Positions 15,050 through 21,279 of a stretch of DNA of 37,963 nt are shown one piece after another. The stretch lies in the IMG/VR virus record IMGVR_UViG_3300039049_000065, positions 1 to 37,963 of that record. One strand, given 5' to 3'. Numbering within the stretch: position 1 is the first letter of the stretch; every line of letters begins with the position of its first letter. A program made the position numbers and the translations under genes. The DNA is from a virus. Below the pieces are notes generated by a model that was given only the letters and a program-made list of their open reading frames with translations, did no database searches and was not told the DNA's origin.

Positions 15050-15966
15050 GATGCTTTAATAACCTCCAAAATTGATGTTTCTTTTTGCGCTGGTTTTTCT
15101 ACCTTGTACATATTTGTATCAGGTCTTGGCGCAATAAACCTGATGGTAGGAATGTTTTGAACGTGCTTGTTAAAACACACTATGAAAGCGTTGAGAATAA
15201 ATCTTTGTGAAAACCAACCGCGTTTGCGATATTCGACATTGCTTAACTGGTTTCTGAAAGAAAGCACCGCGCTATCTGCCTGTAAATTTGCACCTAGCGT
15301 TACAGCGTCCCAAAACTCATACATTTGTATATCTGACCAGCCAGCGTCCATACAAATCAATGTAAAACACAAACCAATACTTTTAGGAAAACATTTGTAG
15401 TTTTTATGTTTTTTGGCAATAACGGAGTAAACGGCCTCCATTGTGTCTTTTTTTGATTCGTATATTTTCAGTATCTGGGCTGAAGTCGGTGCAACGGTGC
15501 TAGACCATGCACGTTTTGGCCAGTTGTTGTACAGGTAATAACACTTGATAGCAGCGGCAATTGTTTTGCCGTGGGTGCTGCCAGCAATATCTATACCGTC
15601 CCCAGCCGTCCTAGCAGTCCCAGTATCTACACAATCAAATATTCTGGGGTCCATATTAGTTCCAACCAGAATAGGAACTGTTTTACCTGTTTGCAAAATG
15701 GCTGCTAACCTATGTTGACCGTCTATAAGGTTGCCTTGTTCATCAAATGCAATTCCTTGGTTTGTTAATCTCCACTCACCGTTTTCAATGGCTGTGGTCA
15801 AACGTCTAAGATTTGATGCTTTGATACCGCGGTTGTTTCTATTCTTGGCTACAAGTATCTGTTTAGCCTTTTCTGGGGTCATCTGCATGACCTTGAATTG
15901 TTCTTTAGTCATTGTTGAGGAGCCAATGGGGAGGGCAAAGGGTTTGGATTCCGCTGGTACACTCAT
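15046..15966 (-). CDS. ParB/sulfiredoxin-fold protein, unknown role
   Basis: 306 aa from the ATG at 15966, which has a GAGG ribosome site 9 nt upstream. An ATG at 16038 gives 330 aa but lies deeper in the exonuclease gene, and one at 15912 gives 288 aa. Residues about 67-92 (TNQGIAFDEQG, IDGQHRLAAI) carry the ParB-like core motif, then VDTGTARTAGDGIDIAG. The rest is helical. Such proteins are common in phages and often annotated ParB-like nuclease; the family includes NTP-binding and nicking activities. Lying between the exonuclease and annealing genes, it may assist recombination or replication. It differs from the second ParB-like protein at 23418. Confidence 0.72.
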   Translation of the reverse strand: MSVPAESKPFALPIGSSTMTKEQFKVMQMTPEKAKQILVAKNRNNRGIKASNLRRLTTAIENGEWRLTNQGIAFDEQGNLIDGQHRLAAILQTGKTVPILVGTNMDPRIFDCVDTGTARTAGDGIDIAGSTHGKTIAAAIKCYYLYNNWPKRAWSSTVAPTSAQILKIYESKKDTMEAVYSVIAKKHKNYKCFPKSIGLCFTLICMDAGWSDIQMYEFWDAVTLGANLQADSAVLSFRNQLSNVEYRKRGWFSQRFILNAFIVCFNKHVQNIPTIRFIAPRPDTNMYKVEKPAQKETSILEVIKAS

Positions 15967-16717
15967 CGGTGTATCCTCGCCAGAGTCCAGTTTTAGTTGC
16001 TTCAGATATTTTAAGAAGCGCCTGTTCTTGGAGTTCATAACCTAAATCAATAAAGTCGTTGTCTAATTCGTATATTCCTATGTTGTAAGGAAATACTTTT
16101 TCTATTGCTACAAAGATGAAGCGATCAGCCCCAGTACCTTGTAGATAATGCGCGGCTTGGACATGATACATAAACTTCAAAATTGAAGATGTAAAAGCCT
16201 TTGGCGATGCGCCGCCCTCGCCACAAGTTTTAAGATCAACTATTGTATCGTTGTGAATTTTGTCGCAACGACATTTACAATCAAGACCTGTTGAGCTATG
16301 CGCCCACCAAAAAGATTGTTCAGATTGACCTTTATCTAAAAGCGCGTGAGCTTCGGGGTGCTGGCAGATTGCTAAAGTCATATTGTCAATAACTTTTGCG
16401 TCCGCCGGGGTGTAAGTAGTCAAGCCTTTTTGCTCATATTCAAGGGCAAGTTTTTTGCCCTCTTTAGTACGCTTTTCCTCAAGTACAACGTACTCTTTGT
16501 CAAAGTCGTCTGGCTCTAATACTTTTTTGTGAATCATGCTACCCAGTTTCATTGCTGGTGTTGGTAGCTTTGGCGGTGCAAGTTCATTATGTTTGTTATG
16601 CCATAAAGCCTTTGGACATTGTGATAGCAGTAATTTCAAGTCAGACGCGCTGTAAGCTGGGTCTGCCTGATAACTAGCAAAATCAACTGAAACTGGTTTT
16701 ACTTCGTGGATAATCAT
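15905..16717 (-). CDS. RecE-like PD-(D/E)XK exonuclease
   Basis: 270 aa from the ATG at 16717, which has GAGG about 8 nt upstream. The N-terminal YSASDLKLLLSQCPKALWH and KLGSMIHKKVLEPDDFD match RecE/DUF3799-type phage exonucleases (the GSxxHxxxLEP helix). The nuclease core includes LDCKCRCDKI (Asp152), then IVDLKTC (Asp161, Lys163) and YHVQAAHYL (Gln187, Tyr191). This is the usual partner of a single-strand annealing protein: it resects double-stranded ends so the partner can anneal them. It overlaps upstream and downstream genes. Confidence 0.88.
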   Translation of the reverse strand: MIIHEVKPVSVDFASYQADPAYSASDLKLLLSQCPKALWHNKHNELAPPKLPTPAMKLGSMIHKKVLEPDDFDKEYVVLEEKRTKEGKKLALEYEQKGLTTYTPADAKVIDNMTLAICQHPEAHALLDKGQSEQSFWWAHSSTGLDCKCRCDKIHNDTIVDLKTCGEGGASPKAFTSSILKFMYHVQAAHYLQGTGADRFIFVAIEKVFPYNIGIYELDNDFIDLGYELQEQALLKISEATKTGLWRGYTDECTSGIQTLCPPHWLLNND

Positions 16718-16917
16718 TTTATTAACCTCAAATCTGGGGTGCTGTGTTGAAAAGGTCCTAAAGGGCCATAAACAGTTTCCAGCTGTGGCCAAGTTTTGAA
16801 AATCAAAGCACGATTGTCTGGGTCTGCTGAAAGTGCAGCATGAGCAAGTTTGCTATAGAAACCACCGCCATGCAATATGGCTGTTTCTAATGTTTTTAAC
16901 TGTTCGTTAGTATTCAT
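16714..16917 (-). CDS. Small conserved protein, unknown function
   Basis: 67 aa from the ATG at 16917. An upstream ATG at 17049 would read through the terminator-like hairpin region and looks non-coding. The sequence LKTLETAILHGGGFYSKLAHAALSADPDNRALIF resembles small phage proteins with a GGGFYxKLAxAAL core that I recall from cyanophages. It overlaps the exonuclease start (ATGA), suggesting joint translation. No catalytic motif. Confidence 0.7.
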   Translation of the reverse strand: MNTNEQLKTLETAILHGGGFYSKLAHAALSADPDNRALIFKTWPQLETVYGPLGPFQHSTPDLRLIK

Positions 16918-16959
16918 GGTTAGAATAGAAGTGCCGTTGTGGTGCGGCTTGGAGTTAGA

Positions 16960-16998
16960 ACTCGCAAAGGTCAGGGGTGGCCTCTGCGGGTTTTTTTT
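16960..16998 (+). terminator. Plus-strand intrinsic terminator inside the minus-strand operon
   Basis: ACTCGCA (16960-16966) pairs with TGCGGGT (16985-16991) with one T:G pair, an inner AGG/CCT adds to the stem, and eight T follow (16991-16998). Read on the plus strand it is a classic intrinsic terminator. All neighbouring genes are on the minus strand, so it would stop antisense transcription. On the minus strand the A-run comes before the hairpin and does not terminate. It lies in the 138-bp gap 16918-17055. Confidence 0.65.
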
Positions 16999-17055
16999 AT
17001 GGTCAAGTACAAATTTAAATAAGCTGCAATGACCAGTAGCGAAAGACAAAATGAG

Positions 17056-17322
17056 TTATACATTTCTTCTCGCTGTTTTGTAGGCAACTTTTACCTTTGG
17101 TATCTCGGTGGAAATAATATAGTTTTCCCCGAAGCTGTTCCAATCAACAAAAATTGCTGGGGAAAGTTCCCCCGGTAGCTTTCTCATAAGAATTATCCGA
17201 GGTATTTTCTCCCCTTTAAGCGGCATCATTCCGCAAAAGACAAAGTGTTCTTGGTCACAATCTCTGATACAAGTTCTGCCGATAAGATCGCCAACTTTAA
17301 CGTCCATTGTTTTATCAGCCAT
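17056..17322 (-). CDS. Small protein of unknown function
   Basis: 88 aa. It begins MADKTMDVKVGDLIGRTC and continues RDCDQEHFVFCG, RIILMRKLPGELSPAIFVDWNSFGENYI, a mainly beta pattern with three Cys near the start. It overlaps the upstream gene by 8 bp in the early minus-strand operon. No membrane segment or recognised domain. Confidence 0.65.
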   Translation of the reverse strand: MADKTMDVKVGDLIGRTCIRDCDQEHFVFCGMMPLKGEKIPRIILMRKLPGELSPAIFVDWNSFGENYIISTEIPKVKVAYKTARRNV

Positions 17323-17536
17323 TAAAAGTTTCCTCCAATTTTTTTTCAGTTAAGTGAGCGTCAATAGCTCTTTCACAAGCATTTTGCGCGTCTTCTTGTG
17401 TGATTTCAGAATCCATCAGCAGAAGACATAACATCTGGCCGACTTCTTCTTGGTGCTTGGTTGTTGGTGCAGCAAACAAGATATAGAAACCTTGAAAAAG
17501 AGTTTCTTTCTTGTCCTTAGTAGCCTCAAATTTCAT
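17315..17536 (-). CDS. Small helical protein of unknown function
   Basis: 73 aa. Predicted mostly helical (LFQGFYILFAAPTTKHQEEVGQMLCLLL, then EDAQNACERAIDAHLTEKKLEE). It overlaps the 43-aa gene upstream by 4 bp (ATGA) and the next gene downstream by 8 bp, so it belongs to the early operon. No family recognised. Confidence 0.63.
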   Translation of the reverse strand: MKFEATKDKKETLFQGFYILFAAPTTKHQEEVGQMLCLLLMDSEITQEDAQNACERAIDAHLTEKKLEETFNG

Positions 17537-17664
17537 CTAGCGATCTCCTCACAAGCAGCGACAATACCAGCTTTACAATCTGCTAATGTCATGTCGTATA
17601 AAGTGCCAGAAAGAGTTGTATAAAACAACCCAGACATAGCAATCATCAGAAATAAATTTCTCAC
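17533..17664 (-). CDS. 43-aa exported or membrane peptide
   Basis: GTG start at 17664 preceded by a perfect AAAGGAGG ribosome site 7 nt upstream, inside the end of the previous gene (GTGA overlap), and ending in an ATGA overlap with the next. The peptide starts MRNLFLMIAMSGLFYTTLSG, a signal-peptide or single-span pattern. It then has a short soluble part with two Cys (LADCKAGIVAACEE). The strong ribosome site and exact overlaps support a real gene. A small inner-membrane or periplasmic early peptide is likely; the target is unknown. Confidence 0.7.
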   Translation of the reverse strand: MRNLFLMIAMSGLFYTTLSGTLYDMTLADCKAGIVAACEEIAR

Positions 17665-18146
17665 TTGGTTTCCTCCTTTTTGTGATTTTGGTTTGATTCT
17701 TTTAATGCAAGATCGAATGATTCCATAAGACGTTTTCTAAGATCGTCTTTGTACTGGATAGCAATCCTTAAGTCTGCTTCGTACTTTCTAATTTTTTTGA
17801 ACATTTCTGCGGGTACTTGTGAATACTCAAGAGCCTGTTCAAGTGCAAAATCAGAAGCGCTGTTAAACTCGTAAAACCAACACTCATTGCAGTTCATTGT
17901 TAGTTCCTCTAGCTCTGCGGAAGTATCGCCGCTAATATCTTCAAATTTGTAAGATTGCTTGGTAGCTAGTTCTTCTAGCAAAAGAAATCTTTTTATGTTC
18001 TGTAAAGCACCGCGGCCAGCAGTTTTTGTAGTATCTATATTTTTATAAATAGAAGCAACTTTATCGCAAAGCTGCTTGTACTCACGATCAGCATTAACAA
18101 ATGCCTCTCTTTTTTCCCAAAGTGTTTGCTGTTCTGATTTAGCCAT
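17661..18146 (-). CDS. Helical/coiled-coil protein, unknown function
   Basis: 161 aa from the ATG at 18146, which has GGAG 8 nt upstream; an ATG at 18179 adds 11 residues. It is highly charged and helical (LWEKREAFVNADREYKQLCDKVASIYKN; MFKKIRKYEADLRIAIQYKDDLRKRL), consistent with coiled coils at both ends and a short central region with CNECWFYEF. It overlaps genes on both sides in the early operon. No domain recognised. Confidence 0.66.
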   Translation of the reverse strand: MAKSEQQTLWEKREAFVNADREYKQLCDKVASIYKNIDTTKTAGRGALQNIKRFLLLEELATKQSYKFEDISGDTSAELEELTMNCNECWFYEFNSASDFALEQALEYSQVPAEMFKKIRKYEADLRIAIQYKDDLRKRLMESFDLALKESNQNHKKEETK

Positions 18147-18384
18147 TGTGGTAAGTCTCCAAAAATTTTCCAATAACATCTAGATCAGTTTGAAAAACTT
18201 TATCTATGTTTTCAACAATTTCTTTACCGCCAAAAAATTCATTAATGTGACGGCTAGTAGTCTTGCTGTGATTTTTTCTTGTAACAAAGTGATTTCCATT
18301 TTTACTCTTAAAAGCTACAAAAGTGCTGTAAGACTTGAGGATAGTACCTTGTTCACAATCGTAGGTGGTAACATTCTTAGACAT
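18139..18384 (-). CDS. Small conserved early protein
   Basis: 81 aa. The pattern TYDCEQGTILKSYSTFVAFKSKNGNHFVTRKNHSKTTSRHINEFFGG resembles short proteins I recall in cyanophage and cyanobacterial genomes (SYxTxVAxK...SxTTSRH). They often occur in regulatory or early gene blocks. Function unknown. It is second in the early minus-strand operon and overlaps its downstream neighbour by 8 bp. Confidence 0.68.
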   Translation of the reverse strand: MSKNVTTYDCEQGTILKSYSTFVAFKSKNGNHFVTRKNHSKTTSRHINEFFGGKEIVENIDKVFQTDLDVIGKFLETYHNG

Positions 18385-18390
18385 CTTTAA

Positions 18391-18576
18391 TCAAACCGCC
18401 CCAGTTGTTTTTTGTGCAGCGATCTGAAGAAGTGCCTCGCGGATAGTACCAACTGGGCTATCTTCGTGAGCCTCTTGAAACTCTTCTTCATCATCAGGTA
18501 GATTGTGTTTTGCCTCAAAGAGAATATCCTCAAGGTTTTCTAGCTGTTCTTCGTTAAAGTCGAAAGTAATTTTCAT
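18391..18576 (-). CDS. Small acidic protein, first gene of minus-strand early operon
   Basis: 61 aa, strongly acidic (DFNEEQLENLEDILFEAKHNLPDDEEEFQEAHED), mostly helical. As the promoter-proximal early gene of a phage, and being a small acidic DNA-mimic-like protein, it could be an inhibitor of host or restriction proteins, but that is inference only. The promoter at 18623-18651 lies about 40 bp upstream of its start. Confidence 0.62.
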   Translation of the reverse strand: MKITFDFNEEQLENLEDILFEAKHNLPDDEEEFQEAHEDSPVGTIREALLQIAAQKTTGAV

Positions 18577-18622
18577 GACCGGGAAAAGGGCGAGTGGTAA
18601 AGGGAATCTCTCCCATACCTCT

Positions 18623-18651
18623 ATTATGAATCATTCTTAGCCATTTGTAAA
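18623..18651 (-). promoter_or_regulatory. Minus-strand early promoter (sigma-70 type)
   Basis: On the minus strand: TTTACA (18651-18646), 17-bp spacer, CATAAT (18628-18623), each one mismatch from consensus. Transcription would start near 18615 and run into the 18391-18576 gene and the whole recombination operon. The leader contains a short GGGA/TCCC hairpin. This and the plus-strand promoter share TTCATAAT at the -10 region. Confidence 0.72.
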
Positions 18652-18709
18652 CATCTATAAGATAAAGTTAGAATATTATAATAAAACTCAATGTTAAAGA
18701 TGTTCAGGG

Positions 18710-18738
18710 TTGCGTTATTCCTGATATTAGTTCATAAT
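18710..18738 (+). promoter_or_regulatory. Plus-strand early promoter (sigma-70 type)
   Basis: TTGCGT (18710-18715), 17-bp spacer, CATAAT (18733-18738). The -35 is weak, the -10 has one mismatch and repeats the TTCATAAT of the opposite promoter. Just downstream a small hairpin ACCCG-GAGG-CGGGT (18747-18760) lies in the leader with a GGAGG in its loop, too far (about 26 nt) from the ATG at 18781 to be its ribosome site. The 204-bp intergenic region 18577-18780 has an AT-rich centre (18671-18688) between the two promoters. Confidence 0.55.
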
Positions 18739-18780
18739 TCATTCATACCCGGAGGCGGGTCACACTTGCAAAATTTTTAA

Positions 18781-19254
18781 ATGAAAACTTTAACAAAGAA
18801 AAAAACTGGCCGAGTCACAGTTTCAAGAGTTTATACAAGACTTTCAAGAAACGGCTGGATTTCATACAACTGTGAACTAAGACAAGGTAAGACTTGTTTA
18901 GCTGCTGTAGACCAAGAAGGTAATGGCGGTTGTGAAAGAGTTGATTGGAACAACACAGATCATTATTTGTTGTTGCATCACTACATACTCAACACTCAAA
19001 AAGACTTTTGGAGAAAGTATGAACTAGAAGCGCTTCAGATGATGGTTGAGGAAGGTTGGAAAGATGAGATTAAAGAAAAAATTGAGCTACAAAGAAAATT
19101 TCTTTTATGGGAAAAGTTAGCTCTAAAAAAACCAAAAACTTGGTCTGAAGCTAGAAAGATTCAAGAAAAGCTAGGTTTCTTTGACGATATGGTTGGTGCT
19201 TGGACAACAGTTTATATTGAGCAGAAATACGGCCACATTTATTACAAGGACTAA
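18781..19254 (+). CDS. First plus-strand early gene, unknown function
   Basis: 157 aa. N-terminal half beta-like (GRVTVSRVYTRLSRNGWISYNCELRQGKTCLAAVD), then a helical charged half (LEALQMMVEEGWKDEIKEKIELQRKF, then a WSEARKIQEKLGFFDD segment). No Shine-Dalgarno sequence is seen before its ATG. It is the promoter-proximal gene of the block that ends in the DNA methyltransferase. No family recognised. Confidence 0.65.
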   Translation: MKTLTKKKTGRVTVSRVYTRLSRNGWISYNCELRQGKTCLAAVDQEGNGGCERVDWNNTDHYLLLHHYILNTQKDFWRKYELEALQMMVEEGWKDEIKEKIELQRKFLLWEKLALKKPKTWSEARKIQEKLGFFDDMVGAWTTVYIEQKYGHIYYKD

Positions 19255-19256
19255 TA

Positions 19257-19403
19257 ATGAAAAAACTTTTTTATGCAGAACTTGAGCCTTGGGCTTGCGT
19301 CACCGCCGAAGCAGAAAGCAAAATTGAATTTATAAAAAAGATTCAAAAAGAAACTAAGGCGAATGAAAAAATTGTATTTATTAAGGAACTTAAAGGAGGT
19401 TAA
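19257..19403 (+). CDS. 48-aa small protein
   Basis: ATG at 19257, two bases after the previous stop. It reads MKKLFYAELEPWACVTAEA..., then a basic helical part, and ends in KELKGG. Its last codons (AAA GGA GGT TAA) also form the ribosome site GGAGG for the next gene at 19409, linking the two. Unknown function. Confidence 0.6.
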   Translation: MKKLFYAELEPWACVTAEAESKIEFIKKIQKETKANEKIVFIKELKGG

Positions 19404-19408
19404 AAAAA

Positions 19409-19555
19409 ATGCTTGAATACAATCCAATTCCAACAGACAAAAGACAATTTGATTCTGGTGTACAAATGACCAGAAAAAGAAAAAGAAACAAAAAACATAA
19501 AAATGTTTTTCTAGAAATTAAAAACTTGAACAATGGAGGTACAAAAAATGTATGA
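19409..19555 (+). CDS. 48-aa basic protein
   Basis: ATG at 19409, 8 nt after GGAGGT. MLEYNPIPTDKRQFDSGVQ is followed by a very basic run of Arg, Lys and Asn (RKRKRNKKHKN), which could bind nucleic acid, and it ends NNGGTKNV. Its final GGAGGT (19535-19540) is again the ribosome site of the next gene, whose ATG lies inside it at 19548. The repeat of this arrangement supports it being real. Confidence 0.6.
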   Translation: MLEYNPIPTDKRQFDSGVQMTRKRKRNKKHKNVFLEIKNLNNGGTKNV

Positions 19556-19757
19556 CCCTGATTCAAAGAAAAAAATGACCAAGGTTGAAGCAATACAACT
19601 TTTTAGATTTATCTACAAAGTAAAAGCTATTCAACTTGGTTATAGAAGGGGAGACGATATTGCAAAAAGAACTGAGTGGAATGATTACACAGATGCACTT
19701 TGTAAAGACAATCTGATTACTGACAAACAATACGATTCATGGAGTAACCCTTTCTAA
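19548..19757 (+). CDS. Small protein of unknown function
   Basis: 69 aa from the ATG at 19548, placed 7 nt after GGAGGT; the in-frame ATG at 19533 lacks a ribosome site. It reads MYDPDSKKKMTKVEAIQLF, then a helical body, and ends YDSWSNPF. It abuts the RHH-like gene (TAATGG overlap by one base). No domain recognised. Confidence 0.65.
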   Translation: MYDPDSKKKMTKVEAIQLFRFIYKVKAIQLGYRRGDDIAKRTEWNDYTDALCKDNLITDKQYDSWSNPF

Positions 19758-19957
19758 TGGATAGCGAAAGAATTTATTTTCGGGCATCATGCCAAAAACA
19801 ATATGATGCTATACACCACTTAGCACAAGAGTTTGGTTGCTCTGCATCACAAATAGTAAGGTTTGCAATGGACGAATGGCTAAGAGAAAATTTTATTAAA
19901 CAAATAGAATTTGCTCAAGCTACAAGAGAAATAAACTTTCTGAAAAAAGTGGAATGA
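19757..19957 (+). CDS. Ribbon-helix-helix-like DNA-binding protein
   Basis: 66 aa. RIYFRASCQKQYDAIHHLAQEFGCSASQIVRFAMDEWLRENF has the strand, helix, GxSxSxIVRxA helix order of Arc/CopG ribbon-helix-helix proteins. It sits directly before the C5 DNA methyltransferase (4-bp overlap) and may regulate it or the plus-strand early promoter. The call rests on the pattern; no operator was identified. Confidence 0.62.
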   Translation: MDSERIYFRASCQKQYDAIHHLAQEFGCSASQIVRFAMDEWLRENFIKQIEFAQATREINFLKKVE

Positions 19958-20859
19958 AAAAGCTAACAATTTTAGATACATTTAGCGGTATAGGGGGTTT
20001 CTCTTATGCCGCTGAACGTCTTGTTGGGGGTTTTGAAACAACACAGTTTGTTGAAAACAATCCTTACTGTCAAAAAATTTTAAAAAAACATTGGCCAAAC
20101 GTACCTATTCACGATGACATCAAAACATACACAGCAAAACCTTTTCAGTTTGACGTCCTCTGCGGAGGGTTCCCCTGTCAGGATTTATCCGTTGGAGGCC
20201 AACGCCAAGGAATCACGCCCGAGACACGTTCTGGACTTTTCTTTGAACTTGTCAGAATCATTCGCTTGGTACGACCCCGGTACGTTTTGTTGGAAAACGT
20301 GGCAGCGTTGCTTAATTTCGGAATGGACATTGTTCTCAGGGAACTTTCCGAAGCAGGGTACGATGCTGAATGGTCGGTTATATCAGCCGAACAAAGAGGC
20401 GCTTGTCATAAAAGAGAAAGAATTTGGATCATTGCCTACCCCAAACACAATGGATTATCTACCGCCGAGGGGGTTGGATTCAATGATAAAACAGACACAG
20501 AAACACAGGAAAGGGCGCAAACAGATAGGCAACTTGAGGGAAGCAGTAAACCCAGTAGCGGTAGAACTCTTCAACAAGTTACAGAATCTACCGACCCCAT
20601 GTTCAAGGGATTACAAGGACGCCGGGGAAAATTTAAACTTCAAAAAGATAGCGGAGAAAGGCAAGTTATCTGGCGTTCTCAACCACACTTACTCAACCCA
20701 AACTGGAAAGGGTACATATCTCAACCCACCGTTTGTAGAAGAAATGATGGGCTATCCAATCGGGTGGACAGACTACGCGCCCTCGGAAACAGCATAGTCC
20801 CAGCCGTAGCAACAATACCACTTGGAAGAATACTTGACCTTGAAAAAAATGAGTACTGA
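19954..20859 (+). CDS. dcm: DNA (cytosine-5-)-methyltransferase
   Basis: 301 aa. Motif I LDTFSGIGGFSYAAE (7-21), motif IV GGFPCQDLS with catalytic Cys75 (71-79), motif VI ENV (114-116), motif VIII QRGACHKRERIWI (147-159), motif IX/X RVDRLRALGNSIVPAVA (270-286). It transfers methyl from S-adenosylmethionine to C5 of cytosine. The region between motifs VIII and IX, where the target-recognition domain sits, is only about 110 residues and low-complexity; a second gene (20114-20797) lies in another frame over this part. The enzyme probably modifies phage DNA and supplies the substrate of the dioxygenase at 24736. Preceded by an ATGA overlap with the RHH gene. Confidence 0.95.
   Translation: MKKLTILDTFSGIGGFSYAAERLVGGFETTQFVENNPYCQKILKKHWPNVPIHDDIKTYTAKPFQFDVLCGGFPCQDLSVGGQRQGITPETRSGLFFELVRIIRLVRPRYVLLENVAALLNFGMDIVLRELSEAGYDAEWSVISAEQRGACHKRERIWIIAYPKHNGLSTAEGVGFNDKTDTETQERAQTDRQLEGSSKPSSGRTLQQVTESTDPMFKGLQGRRGKFKLQKDSGERQVIWRSQPHLLNPNWKGYISQPTVCRRNDGLSNRVDRLRALGNSIVPAVATIPLGRILDLEKNEY
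20114..20797 (+). CDS. Embedded overlapping gene inside dcm (SPVRIYP / LNPPFVEEMMGYPIGWTD family)
   Basis: 227 codons, open in the +1 frame relative to dcm and entirely within it. It has features of a protein family I remember from phage and metagenome proteins near C5-methyltransferases: an SxEGSPVRIYP start, CWKTWQRC (59-66), FPKQGTMLNGRLYQ, two LPTP repeats (107-110, 159-162), RDYKDAG, and a C-terminal LNPPFVEEMMGYPIGWTD (203-220). The last motif uses the same DNA as motif IX/X of the methyltransferase; GSPVRIYP overlies motif IV. No ribosome site is seen at 20114, so initiation is unclear. Function unknown; an accessory of the methyltransferase is the natural guess. Confidence 0.6.
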   Translation: MTSKHTQQNLFSLTSSAEGSPVRIYPLEANAKESRPRHVLDFSLNLSESFAWYDPGTFCWKTWQRCLISEWTLFSGNFPKQGTMLNGRLYQPNKEALVIKEKEFGSLPTPNTMDYLPPRGLDSMIKQTQKHRKGRKQIGNLREAVNPVAVELFNKLQNLPTPCSRDYKDAGENLNFKKIAEKGKLSGVLNHTYSTQTGKGTYLNPPFVEEMMGYPIGWTDYAPSETA

Positions 20860-21061
20860 ACAATCACTTTCTTATGAGTTCAAGCAGCATTTCTGTTATA
20901 CAGAACTTCATAAATGGAAACACTATTTACGCGAAAAAAGAACGCTTGAAGAGGTTGAAGTAGCCATTGCTGCAACTACATCAATCATTAATGAAATAAG
21001 AAATTTAGAGGACAAAATCTACAATGAAAACATTCCAGAATACGATGACCCTTTAATTTAG
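20849..21061 (+). CDS. Small helical protein of unknown function
   Basis: 70 aa from the ATG at 20849, overlapping the end of dcm by 11 bp; an ATG at 20822 adds 9 residues but lies deeper in dcm. Mostly helical and charged (YTELHKWKHYLREKRTLEEVEVAIAATTSIINEI), acidic C-terminus (YNENIPEYDDPLI). It is plausibly translated by coupling with dcm. No family recognised. Confidence 0.65.
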   Translation: MSTEQSLSYEFKQHFCYTELHKWKHYLREKRTLEEVEVAIAATTSIINEIRNLEDKIYNENIPEYDDPLI

Positions 21062-21114
21062 GGTTATTATCGGTTTGTAAGAGATTACTTTCGGCTCGCT
21101 ATCCAAACACCTAC

Positions 21115-21279
21115 ATGAATATTTGTATGTACCTTAGAGCCGATGATGGGGCAGCCTTAAGAGAATTTCTACGCAGAAATCCAAAGGTTAATACACATGG
21201 AAATAATCCAGAGAGTTTGGACGCTGGTTTGATCTCTCGGGTTTGTTACTCTTTGGAGGAAGCACTTAATAAAATTTAG
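21115..21279 (+). CDS. 54-aa small protein
   Basis: ATG at 21115, stop TAG 21277-21279. MNICMYLRADDGAALREFLRR, then NNPESLDAGLISRVCYSLEEALNKI. Two predicted helices joined by a polar loop. No Shine-Dalgarno sequence before it, so this is weaker than its neighbours, but it fills the gap 21062-21279 in the same direction. Its stop codon abuts the 5' arm of the structured-RNA candidate. Function unknown. Confidence 0.5.
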   Translation: MNICMYLRADDGAALREFLRRNPKVNTHGNNPESLDAGLISRVCYSLEEALNKI

